Assembly: GCF_007655135.1 (NCBI RefSeq)
Contig: NC_045127.1
Location: forward strand, 7,821,001 to 7,885,000
Direction of reading: 5' to 3'
Length of the DNA: 64,000 nt
Source of the DNA: Punica granatum
Lineage: Eukaryota > Streptophyta > Magnoliopsida > Myrtales > Lythraceae
In this document: positions 47,581 through 59,284 of the stretch, one piece after another
Layout of the letters: each line of letters begins with the position of its first letter
How positions within the stretch are numbered: the first letter of the stretch is position 1
Notes under the pieces: generated by a model
Told to the model about the DNA's origin: nothing
The model's input: the letters and a program-made list of their open reading frames with translations, nothing else
Database searches by the model: none
Made by a program: the position numbers and the translations under genes

Positions 47581-47898
47581 CAGGGTTGTAATCGAGCCAA
47601 GCCAAGCCCAAATATGGGATGCTCCAGCTGAACTCGATCATTTATGAGCTTGATCTCGTGCGTGGCTCTTGATAAAAAGCGGCTCTAGATAGGCTCGGGC
47701 TCAAATGAAGCAAACGAGCTCTGGTTCGACTAAGGTCGAACTTGAGCTTGTATTGGCTCGATTTAGCTCGAGCCCTTTCAGCATGGTAGTACATGGCTCA
47801 TTTGACTAGTAAGCCTGGCTCGAGTTCGTCGCAGAATTGTGTTCTTGTTGAGTCCAGCTCAAATCGTTTGTGAATAAGCTTAGCTCGGTTACACTGCA
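47581..47898. mobile_element. hAT-like MITE, 318 bp
   Basis: Starts CAGGGTTGTAATCGAGCC. Reversed from the right it reads TGCAGTGTAACCGAGC, giving related short inverted ends. The flanks GTGAAAATA and GTGAAATCA are near-identical, fitting a decayed 8-bp duplication. The interior is rich in GAGCTCG-like words, as in the element around 3028-4198. Confidence 0.5.
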
Positions 47899-49067
47899 GT
47901 GAAATCAAAGTGAGACATTTTATAAAGTAATGAATTTCAAATTACCAATGTCGGCTGATTGGAACGGTTCGACGCTTGTTCCGTTTAAACAACATCTCGA
48001 TTTCGAGTCTTTGTAAATGCAGAAAATTCACGCCGTGAGAGCTTTGTCCTTTAGTAGGCCGACCTTATTCAACTGTATTAATTGAAATCTAATTAAGCTT
48101 CTGAATACCATAGTTCACGCCGAAAAAAAATGAATTTCTAAATTAGTCATCTATTAGTAATTATACTACAAAATGTGTTGGTTGTATAACCTTCACTTTT
48201 CCTTTTTCCTTGAATTCTCCCAAATTAGAGGAGTGGGATCCACCCGCGGACCACCCACCCCCCGCGATTGAGATCACAGGTGAGATCTGTTCCGATAATA
48301 ATTCTATTAATTAAGAGCCCTTTTATAATAGGTACAATGGTAATTTCAAATATTAATTACCCTCTTCCACTCTCCACTTTTCTTTATAATTTTTTTCTTC
48401 TATCTCATACCCACTTTTCTTTTAACAAATGATAAAGCTCGTTTTGTAATTATTTTAACTTATAAATAATAAAAATATGAAATTATGGAATCATATATCA
48501 GCATGTACATTTACACACACACACACAGACACACAGACACACACACACACATATATATATATTGATTACAATGGAACAAAGTAGCCGTAGTAGTAGTGCG
48601 GTTGTGCTCTTCTTGTTCTTGAAAGGAAACAGTAGCGGGTGATCGCTTGCTAACACGACAGCGCGAAGGAGTCAACTTTCTCATTCCCCATCTTTCAACA
48701 ATTATTGGCGTTTTACTTATTTTCCTCCTCGGTGCTTCATGGGAAGAAAAGCCTCAATCTTTGGTGCTGTCTCCGATGATTCTTGCTTGTCATTGCGAAC
48801 CCTTTAAAGGGTAATCGCATTTGCAGAAGAATAGGGGAGTAATTGTTTATGTGCGGCAGCACGCTGTGGAGCTGATGCGCGAGTCAAGGAAGGATAGGAT
48901 TGTGGTACGACAGTTGAAATCCGTGCGTTTGGTTGAAGGCGTGGGTAATCTTGGAGTGACCGATTCTTGCCGGTGAGCAGTCTGATCCCTTCAGTTTTTC
49001 AATCTTGGAGACGTGGGTAATCTTGGAGCGACCGATTCTTGGCGACCTGATACGAGTCTGAGCTGAG
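47899..49067. other. Spacer, microsatellite and leader of copy J
   Basis: Contains a (CA)n/(AT)n microsatellite at about 48513-48562 and AT-rich DNA. From about 48.6 kb it holds the promoter and leader of copy J. In the leader, GTGGGTAATCTTGGAG-GACCGATTCTTG occurs twice, 72 bp apart (from 48941 and 49013). Confidence 0.6.
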
Positions 49068-51376
49068 ATGGCGGTGGCGAGGTTGGATGCCTTGGTCGGA
49101 CATACATCCTCTGTAAGTTTGCACACCCTTTTCGTTTACTCGGCCTCCTCCTTAAGGTCTGCCATTTATGTTATGGTAAACAATAGGAAAGTAGTCAGAT
49201 GATGCTTTCATGAGACTTGGCAAGTCCATTGCTTTCTGTGTACATAACCCAACCACTCATGAATAGCACAATCTTTTTGCTTAGAATTGTCTATGATCTG
49301 TAATTGCAAGTAAGGAAAGTAATTTAGAACTTCGATGTCTTCTCCTGCTTTTGTGTTCTTTAGGTACTTGAATAGATAACTGATGCCGTCATGTTTAAAA
49401 GTCAATCGAGAGGATGATAAAAACTATGTTTTCTTGGTAAAGGAAGTGTAGTCAAACAACTTCTACAGTATATCTGTCATTTTCCTGTGGCTCAATTTCA
49501 TTTGTTATTGTATTAAAGGCTGATTGATTTCTTACTATGCAAGGGGAATAAACGGGCCCGAATGACATCTCAAACGGAGGACAAGGCAGACAGACTAAGC
49601 GAATTGCCTGAGCATTTAATAGATCATATTCTCTCGCTCTTGCCTATCAAGGATGCAGTCAAAACTAGTATGTTATCAAGAAAATGGAGGTACAGATGGA
49701 CTACACTACCTGAACTCGTATTTGATGATCTCTGCGCTCCTACTTCTTCTGATGCTCAATCATCAAATTCTGTGTTGGGGAAGATCATCAACGATGTTTT
49801 ATTAATTCACACGGGCCCAGTACGTAAGTTTGTGATCTCTCACAAGAAATTCCATGCTGATGCCGAGATTGGTCGCTGGCTTTATTATTTATCGAGGGTT
49901 TCCCTCAAAGTACTAGTCCTAAATTTCTCAGTGGGCCATTGTTGCAAGACACTTTCTAGCCTATTCTCCTGTCAGCATTTAGTTAATCTGAAACTCTCCC
50001 GCTGTTCTGTGAATCTTCCATCTACATTTGGAGGATTCAAGCATCTGAAAAGGATGGAGCTTTCCCTTTGTTCCCTGTCGCAAGATGGGCTTGAGAGGCT
50101 GATCATGAGCTGCCCTTTGCTGGAGAAGATGATCTTGAAAAGTGTGGATTGGCATATCAGTCGGCTCCATATTACTGCGCCAAAACTTCGTTGCCTTATA
50201 CTTATTGGAACTTTTAACTTAAAGGATGTGAGGTTTGGAGCCAACCGTTTGACTGAAGTAGGCGTCTGTTTTCCAAAGGACATCAATGAATCTGGGCGAG
50301 GTTATGTTAATCAAAGCTACAGCAATTTGGTCGACTTTTTTGATCAGCTGCCACTTATTGCTGTACTTCAAGTTCGGAACTTGCTGAAGGTATGAGTATG
50401 TAATTGATTCTTCAACTTAAATTAGTTTGATGCATCTCTATCTATCTGATTATAAATAAATCCCTGTTTTGGCAAGTGGAGTGGTAAAATTAGTGGACTG
50501 AGTCACAAAGATATGTCTTAAGTTTCCCCTGATTTAGATTGATATGTATCAATGGGGCCGCCCACAGTCGCTTCATGAAACCAACTAGATTAAATGGCTT
50601 CATTATAATCTATGGTTTGTAATATGTGAAGCATGACATTTCTCCAATTTTGAGTATGTTTTCTAATAATTGACTAATTATACCATTCCATATTTTTCAC
50701 AGTGCTGGTCTTGTGGTGATATGCCTGAGAAGTTGCCTAGTCCATGCCTTTATCTCAGAACCCTCAGAGTATACGTTGACTTTGGCAGTGAGAAGGAGAT
50801 CTCAATCGTTCTGTGCCTCCTAAGAAGTTGCCCGGAATTACGTGGATTACAACTTAAAGTAAGTCTATAGGCCCCGGCGTCTTTGTTTTTCTCCATGCAT
50901 TTTTGAAGTGGTCTATTTCGTTCTATTCCTTTCTACTGCATGTGGTTGGTTGCTCGTATCAGCAGCAAAATCCACCACTATCTCTATCACTATGCAAAAC
51001 GTTTTGCTTTGATTATGAGATCCTCTATAATTATGTGCAGGCTTGTCCATCCAGCGGACAGAGAAATGCTGATGCAGGATATGGCTTCTGGGAACGCCAC
51101 CGTTCACCTCATCCGTTGCTGCAATTACGGGCGGTGGCAATTTTTGGGATTTCAGGCTCTAGGTTGGAGCTGGGACTCATTAGGTTTGTACTAGGGAATT
51201 CTCCGTTGTTGAAAAAGATGTTCATTGTAGGGCCAGTTCCTTCCACGTCCCAGTTGCTAAAAGACTTGTTGCAGATCGAGAGAGCCTCGCCTCACGCCCA
51301 AGTCGTAGATCTAGATGCTAAGGACATTATTCCAGACAAGTTTTTCAGGACATTCTTGTCCCTGCATGAAGACTAG
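49068..51376 (+). CDS. F-box/LRR/FBD protein, copy J (intact)
   Basis: Exons 49068-49112, 49544-50389, 50703-50858 and 51041-51376 join in phase to 460 residues. The F-box (LPEHLIDHILSLLPIKDAVK, then RKWRYRWTT) is at about 35-70. LRR segments include CPLLEKMILKS, and the FBD is C-terminal (GNSPLLKKMFI). The first exon MAVARLDALVGHTSS ends at GTAAGT. The second starts in frame (GNKRARMTSQ), so the ATG at 49562 is not needed as the start. It is probably an SCF substrate receptor with unknown target. Of all copies it has the cleanest splice sites. Confidence 0.85.
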
Positions 51377-51930
51377 TATCTCAATACTTAGGGTCTCTTT
51401 TAACTTCGTTACTTTAATTGAAGCAAGGTATAAGCTACTCTCATACGCTTCAGCAAATTAAGATCATATCACTCACTGAATTTTTCCTCTCTTCTTTATC
51501 CTTGAATCGTTTGGACTCCAATGATATATTGACCATAAGTTCTGATGAAATTCCAAGCTTGATCCAACTCCTCCATGAATGAAGGTTTGCAGCGTTAGGC
51601 ACGTTCTAACTTCCCTATGGCTCTTTAGGAATATCTGGGGACCCGTATATGCAGAAGCTGAAGATGTACTAGTGTTTTCTTCATTTTCTTTCCGCTATAA
51701 CACTATTCGGTTTGAGAGGTTGCACCACTACATATGGAAGCTTCCTGCAGTAAATTGTTAGATTATATCTAACATTGTGTGTCATTTCAGCATATTTAAC
51801 AAGTTCGCTTGCTCTCGTTAATCACGAACAACCATGGAAGGAAGACAAAGTTCATTGAGAAGAATAGATGTCTGCCTACAGATGTTCACAACTTCAGTAG
51901 GACCACAGCCAAAAACTAGAGAGCATTTGC
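51377..51930. other. 3' region of copy J and spacer
   Basis: No further gene visible. The open frame at 51579-51761 has no recognisable features. Confidence 0.5.
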
Positions 51931-52045
51931 ATAGCCAAGCCATTTCCAATTGTAAAGCTAGGAGCATTCTAGCTCAGACTGGGCGATGACCTCTGCTCGA
52001 ATGGAAGCTTTCCTGAGACTGCTCCAGCCTCCCTAGCTCTATACC
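51930..52045 (-). pseudogene. Inverted FBD-exon fragment
   Basis: Read on the minus strand, GGAGGCTGGAGCAGTC and the following AAAGCTTC...TCGAGCAGAG match the end of the FBD exon of copy I (46243-46290, GGAGGCTGGAGCAGTCCCAAAGAGCTTC). It is the only cluster fragment seen in inverse orientation. Confidence 0.55.
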
Positions 52046-53057
52046 ACTGGAATCAGCTTAGCTATGCAATTGCTCTGTGTCTAGGTTGTCTTTGTGGTTC
52101 AGTTTTTCCTAAGCAATTTGTGCTAGCTAAAGAAGATACTCCTACTATCCGATTGGTTGTGTACTTGTCTCTAGGCAAACACATTTTCGTTTTCTCGAAC
52201 TCTTGTCTTCCTTCGGCAGTTGTTTATGATCAACAAGATCACACTTGTAAAATATACTGAAGATCTTTAACACCCTCCATCACGACGGAAAAATTCACCT
52301 TAAGAATTTCTATGGAGTCCATGCCGTTACATGGCATTCCAAGAGGTCATAAAAAGACGTGCCTTCAAGAACTTCTTAATTTCAGTTATTAGAGGTTAGC
52401 AACTAATTAGAATTCGACAGGCCTACATCCTATGATATCCATAAAATTAATTGCATTAGTTTTTAACCACATTATATAAGTATTCCGTCGGATTATCCTG
52501 AGAGGGCAAGAGAACAAATTACGGCTAGAAGCATAAATTTCCAAGCCCACTTGAATATGCCAATATATTATGAGGTATCGAACATCACGGATGCTTGGAA
52601 CATGTGAGAATCGGCACGTTTATAATATTTGCACAGTCGCACTCGATGGAGATGGCATAATAGGACTAAAGTGTAATTAACTAGAAGAATCTAGAAGAAA
52701 AGGAAGAAAGGGAAAAATCTAGGGGAGATAATGGAATATCATGGAAGTTAGTTAGATGTATATGGCGGTGAGATTAATCGCCAATCACCCTTATAAATAG
52801 GAGACAAGTCTTGTGCGTATACATACCAAGAGTGAAACCAATATCCTCGAGATTAATAGAAGTTATTTATTTGCCCCAACAAGCCCGAACCGAAATATTA
52901 CCTAATTAACTTTCAGTGATCACCTACAAGAGGTACCCGAGCACCTACATGCAATATTAAGTTGATGAGCTTTCTAAAAGAGTGTTGGATTCATAGTGAT
53001 GAAATTGTTCTTAGCTACGCATAGATCCTTGGCGACCTGATACGAGTCTGAGCTGAG
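52046..53057. other. Spacer between J and K with LTR-like core
   Basis: No gene. Around 52780-52900 the sequence CCCTTATAAATAGGAGACAAG followed by a leader-like stretch looks like the promoter part of an LTR. I could not define TG...CA ends, so it may be a decayed solo LTR or chance. The last ~30 bp are the duplicated leader of copy K. Confidence 0.35.
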
Positions 53058-54880
53058 ATGGCGGTGGCGAGACGTGATGCATTGGTTGGAGATACATCCC
53101 CTGTAAGTTTGCACCTTTTTCTTTGCTGAGCCTTCTTCTTAAGGTCTTCCGTTTGTATTATGGTAAACAATAAGAAAACAGTCAGATGAGATGCATGCTT
53201 TCATGAGTCTTTGTGAGTTCATTGATTAATTTCTGTATGCATGACCACTGCTGAAGAGCACAATCTGTTGCTTAGAATTGTTTGTGATCTGTAATTGCAA
53301 GTAATTAAAGTAATATTTTACTTCGATATTTTCTCCTGCTTTTGTGTTTATTAGGTAAATATTGAGTAGATAACTGATGCCGTCATAGTCGAACATTCTC
53401 TACAATACGTGCATCATTTTCTCTGTAGCTCAATTCGTTTGTTATTGTATTACCTGTTGATTGATTAGTTGCCGTCAAAGGTGAATAGAAAGGCCTGGAC
53501 GTCATCTCAAATGGAGGAAAAGGCAGACAGACTAAGCGAAATGCCTGAGCACGTGATAGATTATATTCTCTCGCTTCTGCCCATCGAGGATGCAGTCAAA
53601 ACTAGTAGGTTGTCATGAAACTGGAGGTACAGATGGAAGAGACTTCTGGAACTTGTATTTGATGATCTTTGCACTCCTACTACTTCTGATGCTCCATCAT
53701 CAAATTCTCTTCTGGGGAAGATCATGAACGATGTTCCGTTAGGTCACACTGGCCCAATACGGAAGTTTGTGATCTTTCACAGGAAATTCCATGCTGATGC
53801 CAAGATCAGTCGCTGGTTTAATTATTTAATGAGGGTTTCCCTCAAAGAACTAGTTCTAAAATTCTCAGTGGACCTTTGTGCAAGATACCTTGGAGCCTAT
53901 TCTCCTGTCAGGATTTAGTTCATCTAACACTGCGTCGCTGTTCTCTGAATCTTCCATCTACGTTTGGAGGATTTAATCATCTGAAGTCAATGAAGCTTTC
54001 CTCTTGTTTCTTGTCTCAAGATGGGCTTGAAAGGGCTGATCTTTTGCTGCCCTTTGCTGGAGACAATGATCTTGAAAAGTGTGGATCGGCATATTGCTCG
54101 GCTCCATATTACTGCGCCAAAACTTTGTTACCTTCAAGTTATTGGGACCTTTGACTTAAAAGGATGTGAGGATTGGCGGCAACTGTTTGGCTTCAGTGTT
54201 TGTCAGTTTTTCGGTTGACATCAATGAAAATGAGGGAACTCAAGTAAACCAAAGCTATAGCAATTCCTTCGACTTCTTTGGTCAGCTACCATGTATTGCT
54301 GGACTCTGTGTTGGGACGAACTTGCTGAAGGCATTAGTTTGTCACTGGTTCTACAACTTAAACCAGTTTTTAAAGCGTATCTATCAATCTGATTGTTTTC
54401 AGCATAAACATGTGTTCTCTTAGGGAGGTTTTATGTTCTCTTTGCCTCCTTCAGGAGTTCCCCAAGTCTACAGCACATGCAGTTGACTGTGCCAGTAGGT
54501 TGGGATTCGTTTTCAGGAATCACGTTGTTGCATATTTGCATCGACATTTCGCTGTAACGTAATGTCATAGCAAGAGATTCTTTGTGCAGCTCCATGAGAA
54601 GGAGCTGACCGATGGGGACAAAGTTGACGACTGTAGTGAAATGTAATCTTCGCCTTGTGATTTGAGGAGCATAAAGAAGGTCCAGGTTTCAGGCATAAGA
54701 GGCAGTTCGCAAGAAGTGGGCCTTCTCAAGTTTCTGCTTCCGATCTCCTTGAGGTTGGGAGAGGATGGTGGTAAGGGCGCGGTGGCTCCAAGTTCTTGAG
54801 GGAGTTGGTGCAGTTCCAGAGAGAGCTTCACCTCGAGCCTATATCATCTACCAGGAGCACAATGACCCTGTGATGTAGTA
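53058..54880 (+). pseudogene. F-box/LRR/FBD copy K, disabled tandem duplicate of J
   Basis: Exon 1 (53058-53102) and the upstream TGGCGACCTGATACGAGTCT are nearly identical to copy J, offset by 3,990 bp. Exon 2 (53481-54330) is 850 bp against 846 in J. A TGA at 53616-53618 replaces the Arg codon after LSR in the F-box, and the frame shifts near 53875 and again further on. The exon 2 donor is GC rather than GT (CTGAAG|GCATTAG). Exon 3 is reduced to about its last 60 bp. The FBD region (about 54590-54880) also contains stops. It is clearly non-functional. Confidence 0.85.
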
Positions 54881-55176
54881 GGGCCTTGCCATTTTTATTG
54901 TATAATTTAAGCTTGTTTTTAATGGTTGAAAGTCATTTGTTGCAGTAAAGGAATTATATATTAGATATATAATTATATATTAGATATATCAATTATAGTT
55001 CCACTAAACATAATGAATAAACCACAGGATAGATCATCAAATAGAATGAATGATTTAATATTATATTTTTGCCTTTTTCAGAGGAGTTAATTGCGCAAAA
55101 CTTGGCAATGATCTCTACCAAATGCACCTTGTGTAAGCACCTCTTACCCTACTGGTACCAATTGTATATATACTTA

Positions 55177-55211
<35 letters not shown>
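54881..55211. other. AT-rich spacer ending in a TG/TA microsatellite
   Basis: Short AT-rich spacer. The microsatellite (TG)n(TA)n at 55178-55211 directly abuts the LTR, so the retroelement inserted at or into it. Confidence 0.7.
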
Positions 55212-57908
55212 TGTGCGCACCCGAATTTTGTCTCGTCGGGGCAAGCATGCGCGCGCCTAAATGCCACGCGGCTTGGGAGTGTCCACCTTCCCGGGGACGC
55301 GCGACGGACGCACGTGAGAAGGAGTCGCCACTTGCCATTTTACGACCCGAAGGTCGAGGGCCGGCAAGTTACCCGGGTCTAGGGGTATGGGATACACCTA
55401 GTACGTTAAGGCAATGGTCTGTACGGAACCGGAAATTCCGAATTCGGGGGTTCTATTACGTGTGGGCCTATATCCCACACGCCCTTTCGGTACTCTAACT
55501 TGCTAGGCTTGCCATTTTATTTATTTACCGCATGATTAAGTTTTGCTCTTCTTACGCGTTTGGACACCGTAAATTCGAAGAAACACTCTGACCATCTACT
55601 CTCCGACCGGGATTTTACATGAATATATGTATAATATAAAACCTTACATTGTTCTCTCAAATTAATAAAGACAAGCTATAATGACTAAATCCCGGTCGGT
55701 TCGCATTTGGCCATGATTTCACTCATGCTCACCGTATAGTTTGAAAAAGACCGAAAATTAAATTAAATTAAATTAAATGCGCACTCGGTGTATGGGGTAT
55801 TGGATCCCGTGATCGACGGTTATGGGCGTTGGACCCAGTGTGAATCGAGTCCTAAAGGATTGGGCTTGATCCGCATAACAATCAAGTGCAAAATATGTAA
55901 CAAGCAAGTTCAAATAAACGAACAATAGGGGTTTTGTTATCCCCGAATTTACGTGAATTAACTGATTATTACCCGAGATATCTTGGCACACAAATCCTAC
56001 CTTAAAACAAGCAAAAAGGGGTGATGGATAGGGTATGTAGCATTCGGCATTATTTAAAACGGACCCGATAGACATGACGTCTGTAGCCGAGTCTCAAAGG
56101 TGTGGGTTATTTTTAGATTATTCTGTATCGTGGCAATATGTCTTTTACGGATTAAAAGTATTTTCACCTAAAAACCCGAAACCTAACCCTCTATTCGACT
56201 ATTGCCCATTTTGATTTAAGCCGAGTTTGTGATTAATTTGTTTTCCCATGTTTTGACCAATTCTATGCACAAACTTACGCTAGGATCACGGCAGAACAAG
56301 AACCGGTAAACTCTAATTTCCGACATGGTCACATAATTACAAAAATGAAATATTTAAATGGGCACATACATTGTCGGTGGGTGATCCAAGTAAAAAAAAA
56401 AGGGCCGGATATTTTTAGAAAATGTCCAGGGGACTGAATTGAACGATTTCAAAAGAGCAAGGACTGATTTGAAAATTTTGAAAAAATTGGGGACTGATTT
56501 GAAAATTATAAAAGTTGGGGGACTGATCTGAAAATTCTAAAAAATGGGGACTGTGTAAAAATTTACTGAAAATGTCCTAGGACTTATTTGACATGAATTT
56601 GAAAATCGGGACTGATCTGAAAACAAAAAAAATGGACCCAGGACTAAACTGAAACAACTTAAAAAGTTCCTAGGGATTCTTGAAAAATTCTGAAAATTCC
56701 AGGACTGATTGGAAAATAGTAAAATGACTGGGCCTTGATTGAAAAGAAATTTTGAAATTCGGGGCAGATCTGAAAAGGGTGAAAAATGGCCCAGGGACTA
56801 AACTGAAACAACTTGGAAAGTCCTTTGGGATGCTTGAGAAATTCTGAAAAATCCAAGGACTGATTGGAAAATAGTAAAATGACCGGGACTTGGTTGAAAA
56901 TAAATTTTAGGGTTTGGGGCAGATCTGAAAAAAAATAAAATGAGTCCTCTGGACAGAAATGTAACAAAATGGAAAGTTCGTAAAATCGAGTTCGGGACAA
57001 ATCCGATCACCCACGCGACCCAAGAACACTCAATTCACATCATATCCATCAAGCAAGCAATAATATTCAGGAAATGAGTCCTAATCATGCCACTAAGTCG
57101 AGGATTTACCTAATCCGGAAAGTTGAGGGGCTTCTCTGTAAATAAAAAAAAAATCGCCGGACAATCGGGTTGGATCGGATCGGAGCGCCCGCCCGAAGGA
57201 GAAACCGCCCGGAAGAGATGCTGGGCTGGACTGGGCGTTGGGCCTGAATGGGCCAAGCTTCCGGGCTGGGCCTGCAAAAGAAAGGGAAATGGGCCGAGGC
57301 CCGTTAGCCGAAGGGCGGCCGGGTTCGGGGCAGCGGCGGCGACGAGGCTGGGGGGCGGCGGTTCTCGCCCCTGGACGCCGCGACGACGGCACGAGAGGGC
57401 TCGGGTGACGGTTCTGGACACCGCCGACGCCTCGCCGTGGTCGATCTAGGCCTCACCGGAGTTTAGGCGGTCGGAATCGGGGGGAATATCGCGATTTTTC
57501 GGCAACGGTTCCCGAATCAACCGATCTCCAAATTCGTCCAATCGAGAGCGAAATTGCCGTTTCTTCTTGCTGGGTCTTGTTCCTCCCTAGCCGAATTGTA
57601 TTTCTGTCCATTTAATTGCAATTCCATCCGCTTTCCGTTGAGATTTCGGTCGATTTTCGGGGAAAATCGCGGATACCCGCGATTTGGGCGTTCTGGGCCG
57701 GCGGGGATCGCGGGCAGCCGGCGAGCGCTGCCCGGCCTGCCCGAATCTGCCCGAATATTTCTTTTCTTTTTTTTTTAAATACATATATAATATAATATAA
57801 TTAAAATTAATTTAATTTCTAATTAATTTTTTTTAAAAAGAAAAGGTGATAAATTGGGAAATGACAATTTTGCCCCTGGAGCCGATGGACTGAAATGGGG
57901 TGCTAACA
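55212..57908 (-). mobile_element. 3' LTR (2.7 kb) of a Tat-like gypsy retroelement
   Basis: On the minus strand the segment begins TGTTAGCACCCCATTTC and ends GGGTGCGCACA, giving TG...CA termini over 2,697 bp. A polypurine tract lies immediately upstream on the minus strand (57909-57922). The PPT side shows this is the 3' LTR of a minus-strand element. Its great length, and the tandem repeats just inside, fit the Tat/Ogre lineage. The block GTGTCCACCTTCCCGGGG/AAGGAGTCGCCACTTG on the plus strand is a word I associate with plant LTRs of this group. Other LTR, gag and pol are beyond the right edge. Confidence 0.7.
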
Positions 57909-57922
57909 GCTTGCCCCTCTTT
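57909..57922 (-). other. Polypurine tract of the retroelement
   Basis: Minus-strand sequence AAAGAGGGGCAAGC directly before the LTR start TGTTAGC. A purine-rich tract in this position primes plus-strand DNA synthesis. The same position shows no tRNA-complementary primer site, which argues against this being a 5' LTR on the plus strand. Confidence 0.7.
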
Positions 57923-58106
57923 GGTTGTGTGCTCGGATAGAGGATGCATCCAAAGACCATAAGAAGCACCCCGTTTGATCTCGACGACCGTCCTGGAATC
58001 TTCCCCCATAGTCACTTGTTCTCTCTGGTTTTGGATTCATGGGAGGGAGTTGGATAAACGTATGTACCTGAAAGCAGTGAAGAGGTGGTTTATGGATCCA
58101 ATAACA

Positions 58107-59284
58107 ATAAAGGTGGGCTTATGGCCCTGAAAGCAGTAAAGATGGGTTTACGGGCCCAAAGAAAGTAAAAAAGTGGGTGTCCAAACCCCAAAATAATAAA
58201 TGGTGGGTGTCCAAACCCCAAAATAATAAATGGTGGGTGTCCAAACCCAAAGCAATAAATGGTGGGTGTCCAAACCCAAAGCAGTAAATGTGGGTGTCCA
58301 AACCCAAAGCGGTAAAAGGTGGGTGTCCAAACCCAAAACAATAAAAGGTGGGTGTCCAAACCCAAAACAATAAATGGTGGGTGTCCAAACCCAAAGCAAT
58401 AAATGGTGGGTGTCCAAACCCAAAGTAGTAAATGGTGGGTGTCCAAACCCAAAGCAGTAAAAGGTGGGTGTCCAAACCCAAAGCAGTAAATGGTGGGTGT
58501 CCAAACCCAAAGCAGTAAATGGTGGGTGTCCAAACCCAAAGCAATAAATGGTGGGTGTCCAAACCCAAAGTAGTAAATGGTGGGTGTCTAAACCCAAAAC
58601 AGTAAAGATGGGTTTACGGGCCCAAAGAAAGTGAAAAAGTGGGTGTCCAAACCCCAAAATAATAAATGGTGGGTGTCCAAACCCCAAAATAATAAATGGT
58701 GGGTGTCCAAACCCAAAGCAGTAAATGGTGGGTGTCCAAACCCAAAGCGGTAAAAGGTGGGTGTCCAAACCCAAAGCAATAAAAGGTGGGTGTCCAAACC
58801 CAAAGCAATAAATGGTGGGTGTCCAAACCCAAAGCAGTAAATGGTGGGTGTCCAAACCCAAAGCAGTAAATGGTGGGTGTCCAAACCCAAAGCAGTAAAT
58901 GGTGGGTGTCCAAACCCAAAGCAGTAAAAGGAGGGTGTCCAAACCCAAATCAGTAAATGGTGGGTGTCCAAACCCAAAGCAGTAAATGGTGGGTGTCCAA
59001 ACCCAAAGCAGTAAATGGTGGGTGTCGAAACCCAAAGCAGTAAAAGGTGGGTGTCGAAACCCAAAGCAGTAAAAGGTGGGTGTCCAAACCCAAAGCAGTA
59101 AATGGTGGGTGTCCAAACCCAAAGCAGTAAATGGTGGGTGTCCAAACCCAAAGCAGTAAATGGTGGGTGTCCAAACCCAAAGCAATAAAAGGTGGGTGTC
59201 CAAACCCAAAGCAGTAAATGGTGGGTGTCCAAACCCAAAGCAGTAAAAAGTGGGTGTCCAAACCCAAAGTAGTAAAAAGTGGGT
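58107..59284 (-). repeat. 29-bp minisatellite, about 38 units, in the retroelement 3' region
   Basis: The plus-strand unit starts GGTGGGTGTCCAAACCCAAA and continues GCAGTAAAT, 29 bp in all. I count about 38 units with few substitutions (GCAGT, GCAAT, GCGGT and ATAAT variants), plus two diverged units at the left edge. Variable tandem repeats between pol and the 3' LTR are known for Tat-lineage elements. On the minus strand the unit has no stop in any frame. Because 29 is not a multiple of three, every frame yields the same 29-residue periodic peptide, seen as parallel open frames including one of 542 codons (58148-59776). I regard that ORF as a by-product of the array. No domain is recognised in its unique first 160 residues. 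Confidence 0.9.

Noticed and set aside
49562..49564. ATG at 49562 as start of copy J
   Set aside because: The frame is open upstream to an acceptor at 49543 and joins in phase with a first exon at 49068-49112 that is conserved in copy K.
52260..52920. Solo LTR between F-box copies J and K
   Set aside because: A TATAAATAG-type core is present, but I could not find matching TG...CA ends or a target duplication, so it is noted only as a possibility within the spacer.
57093..57449. GC-rich overlapping ORFs around 57.1-57.45 kb
   Set aside because: They lie inside the LTR, occur on both strands, and have only low-complexity Pro/Arg/Gly composition.
55212..57908. Reading the 2.7-kb segment as a 5' LTR of a plus-strand element
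   Set aside because: The sequence next to 57908 is a polypurine tract on the minus strand, no primer-binding site is present, and tandem repeats of this kind sit before the 3' LTR.
58107..59284. CRISPR-like array
   Set aside because: There are no unique spacers; the units are contiguous near-identical 29-mers in a plant genome.
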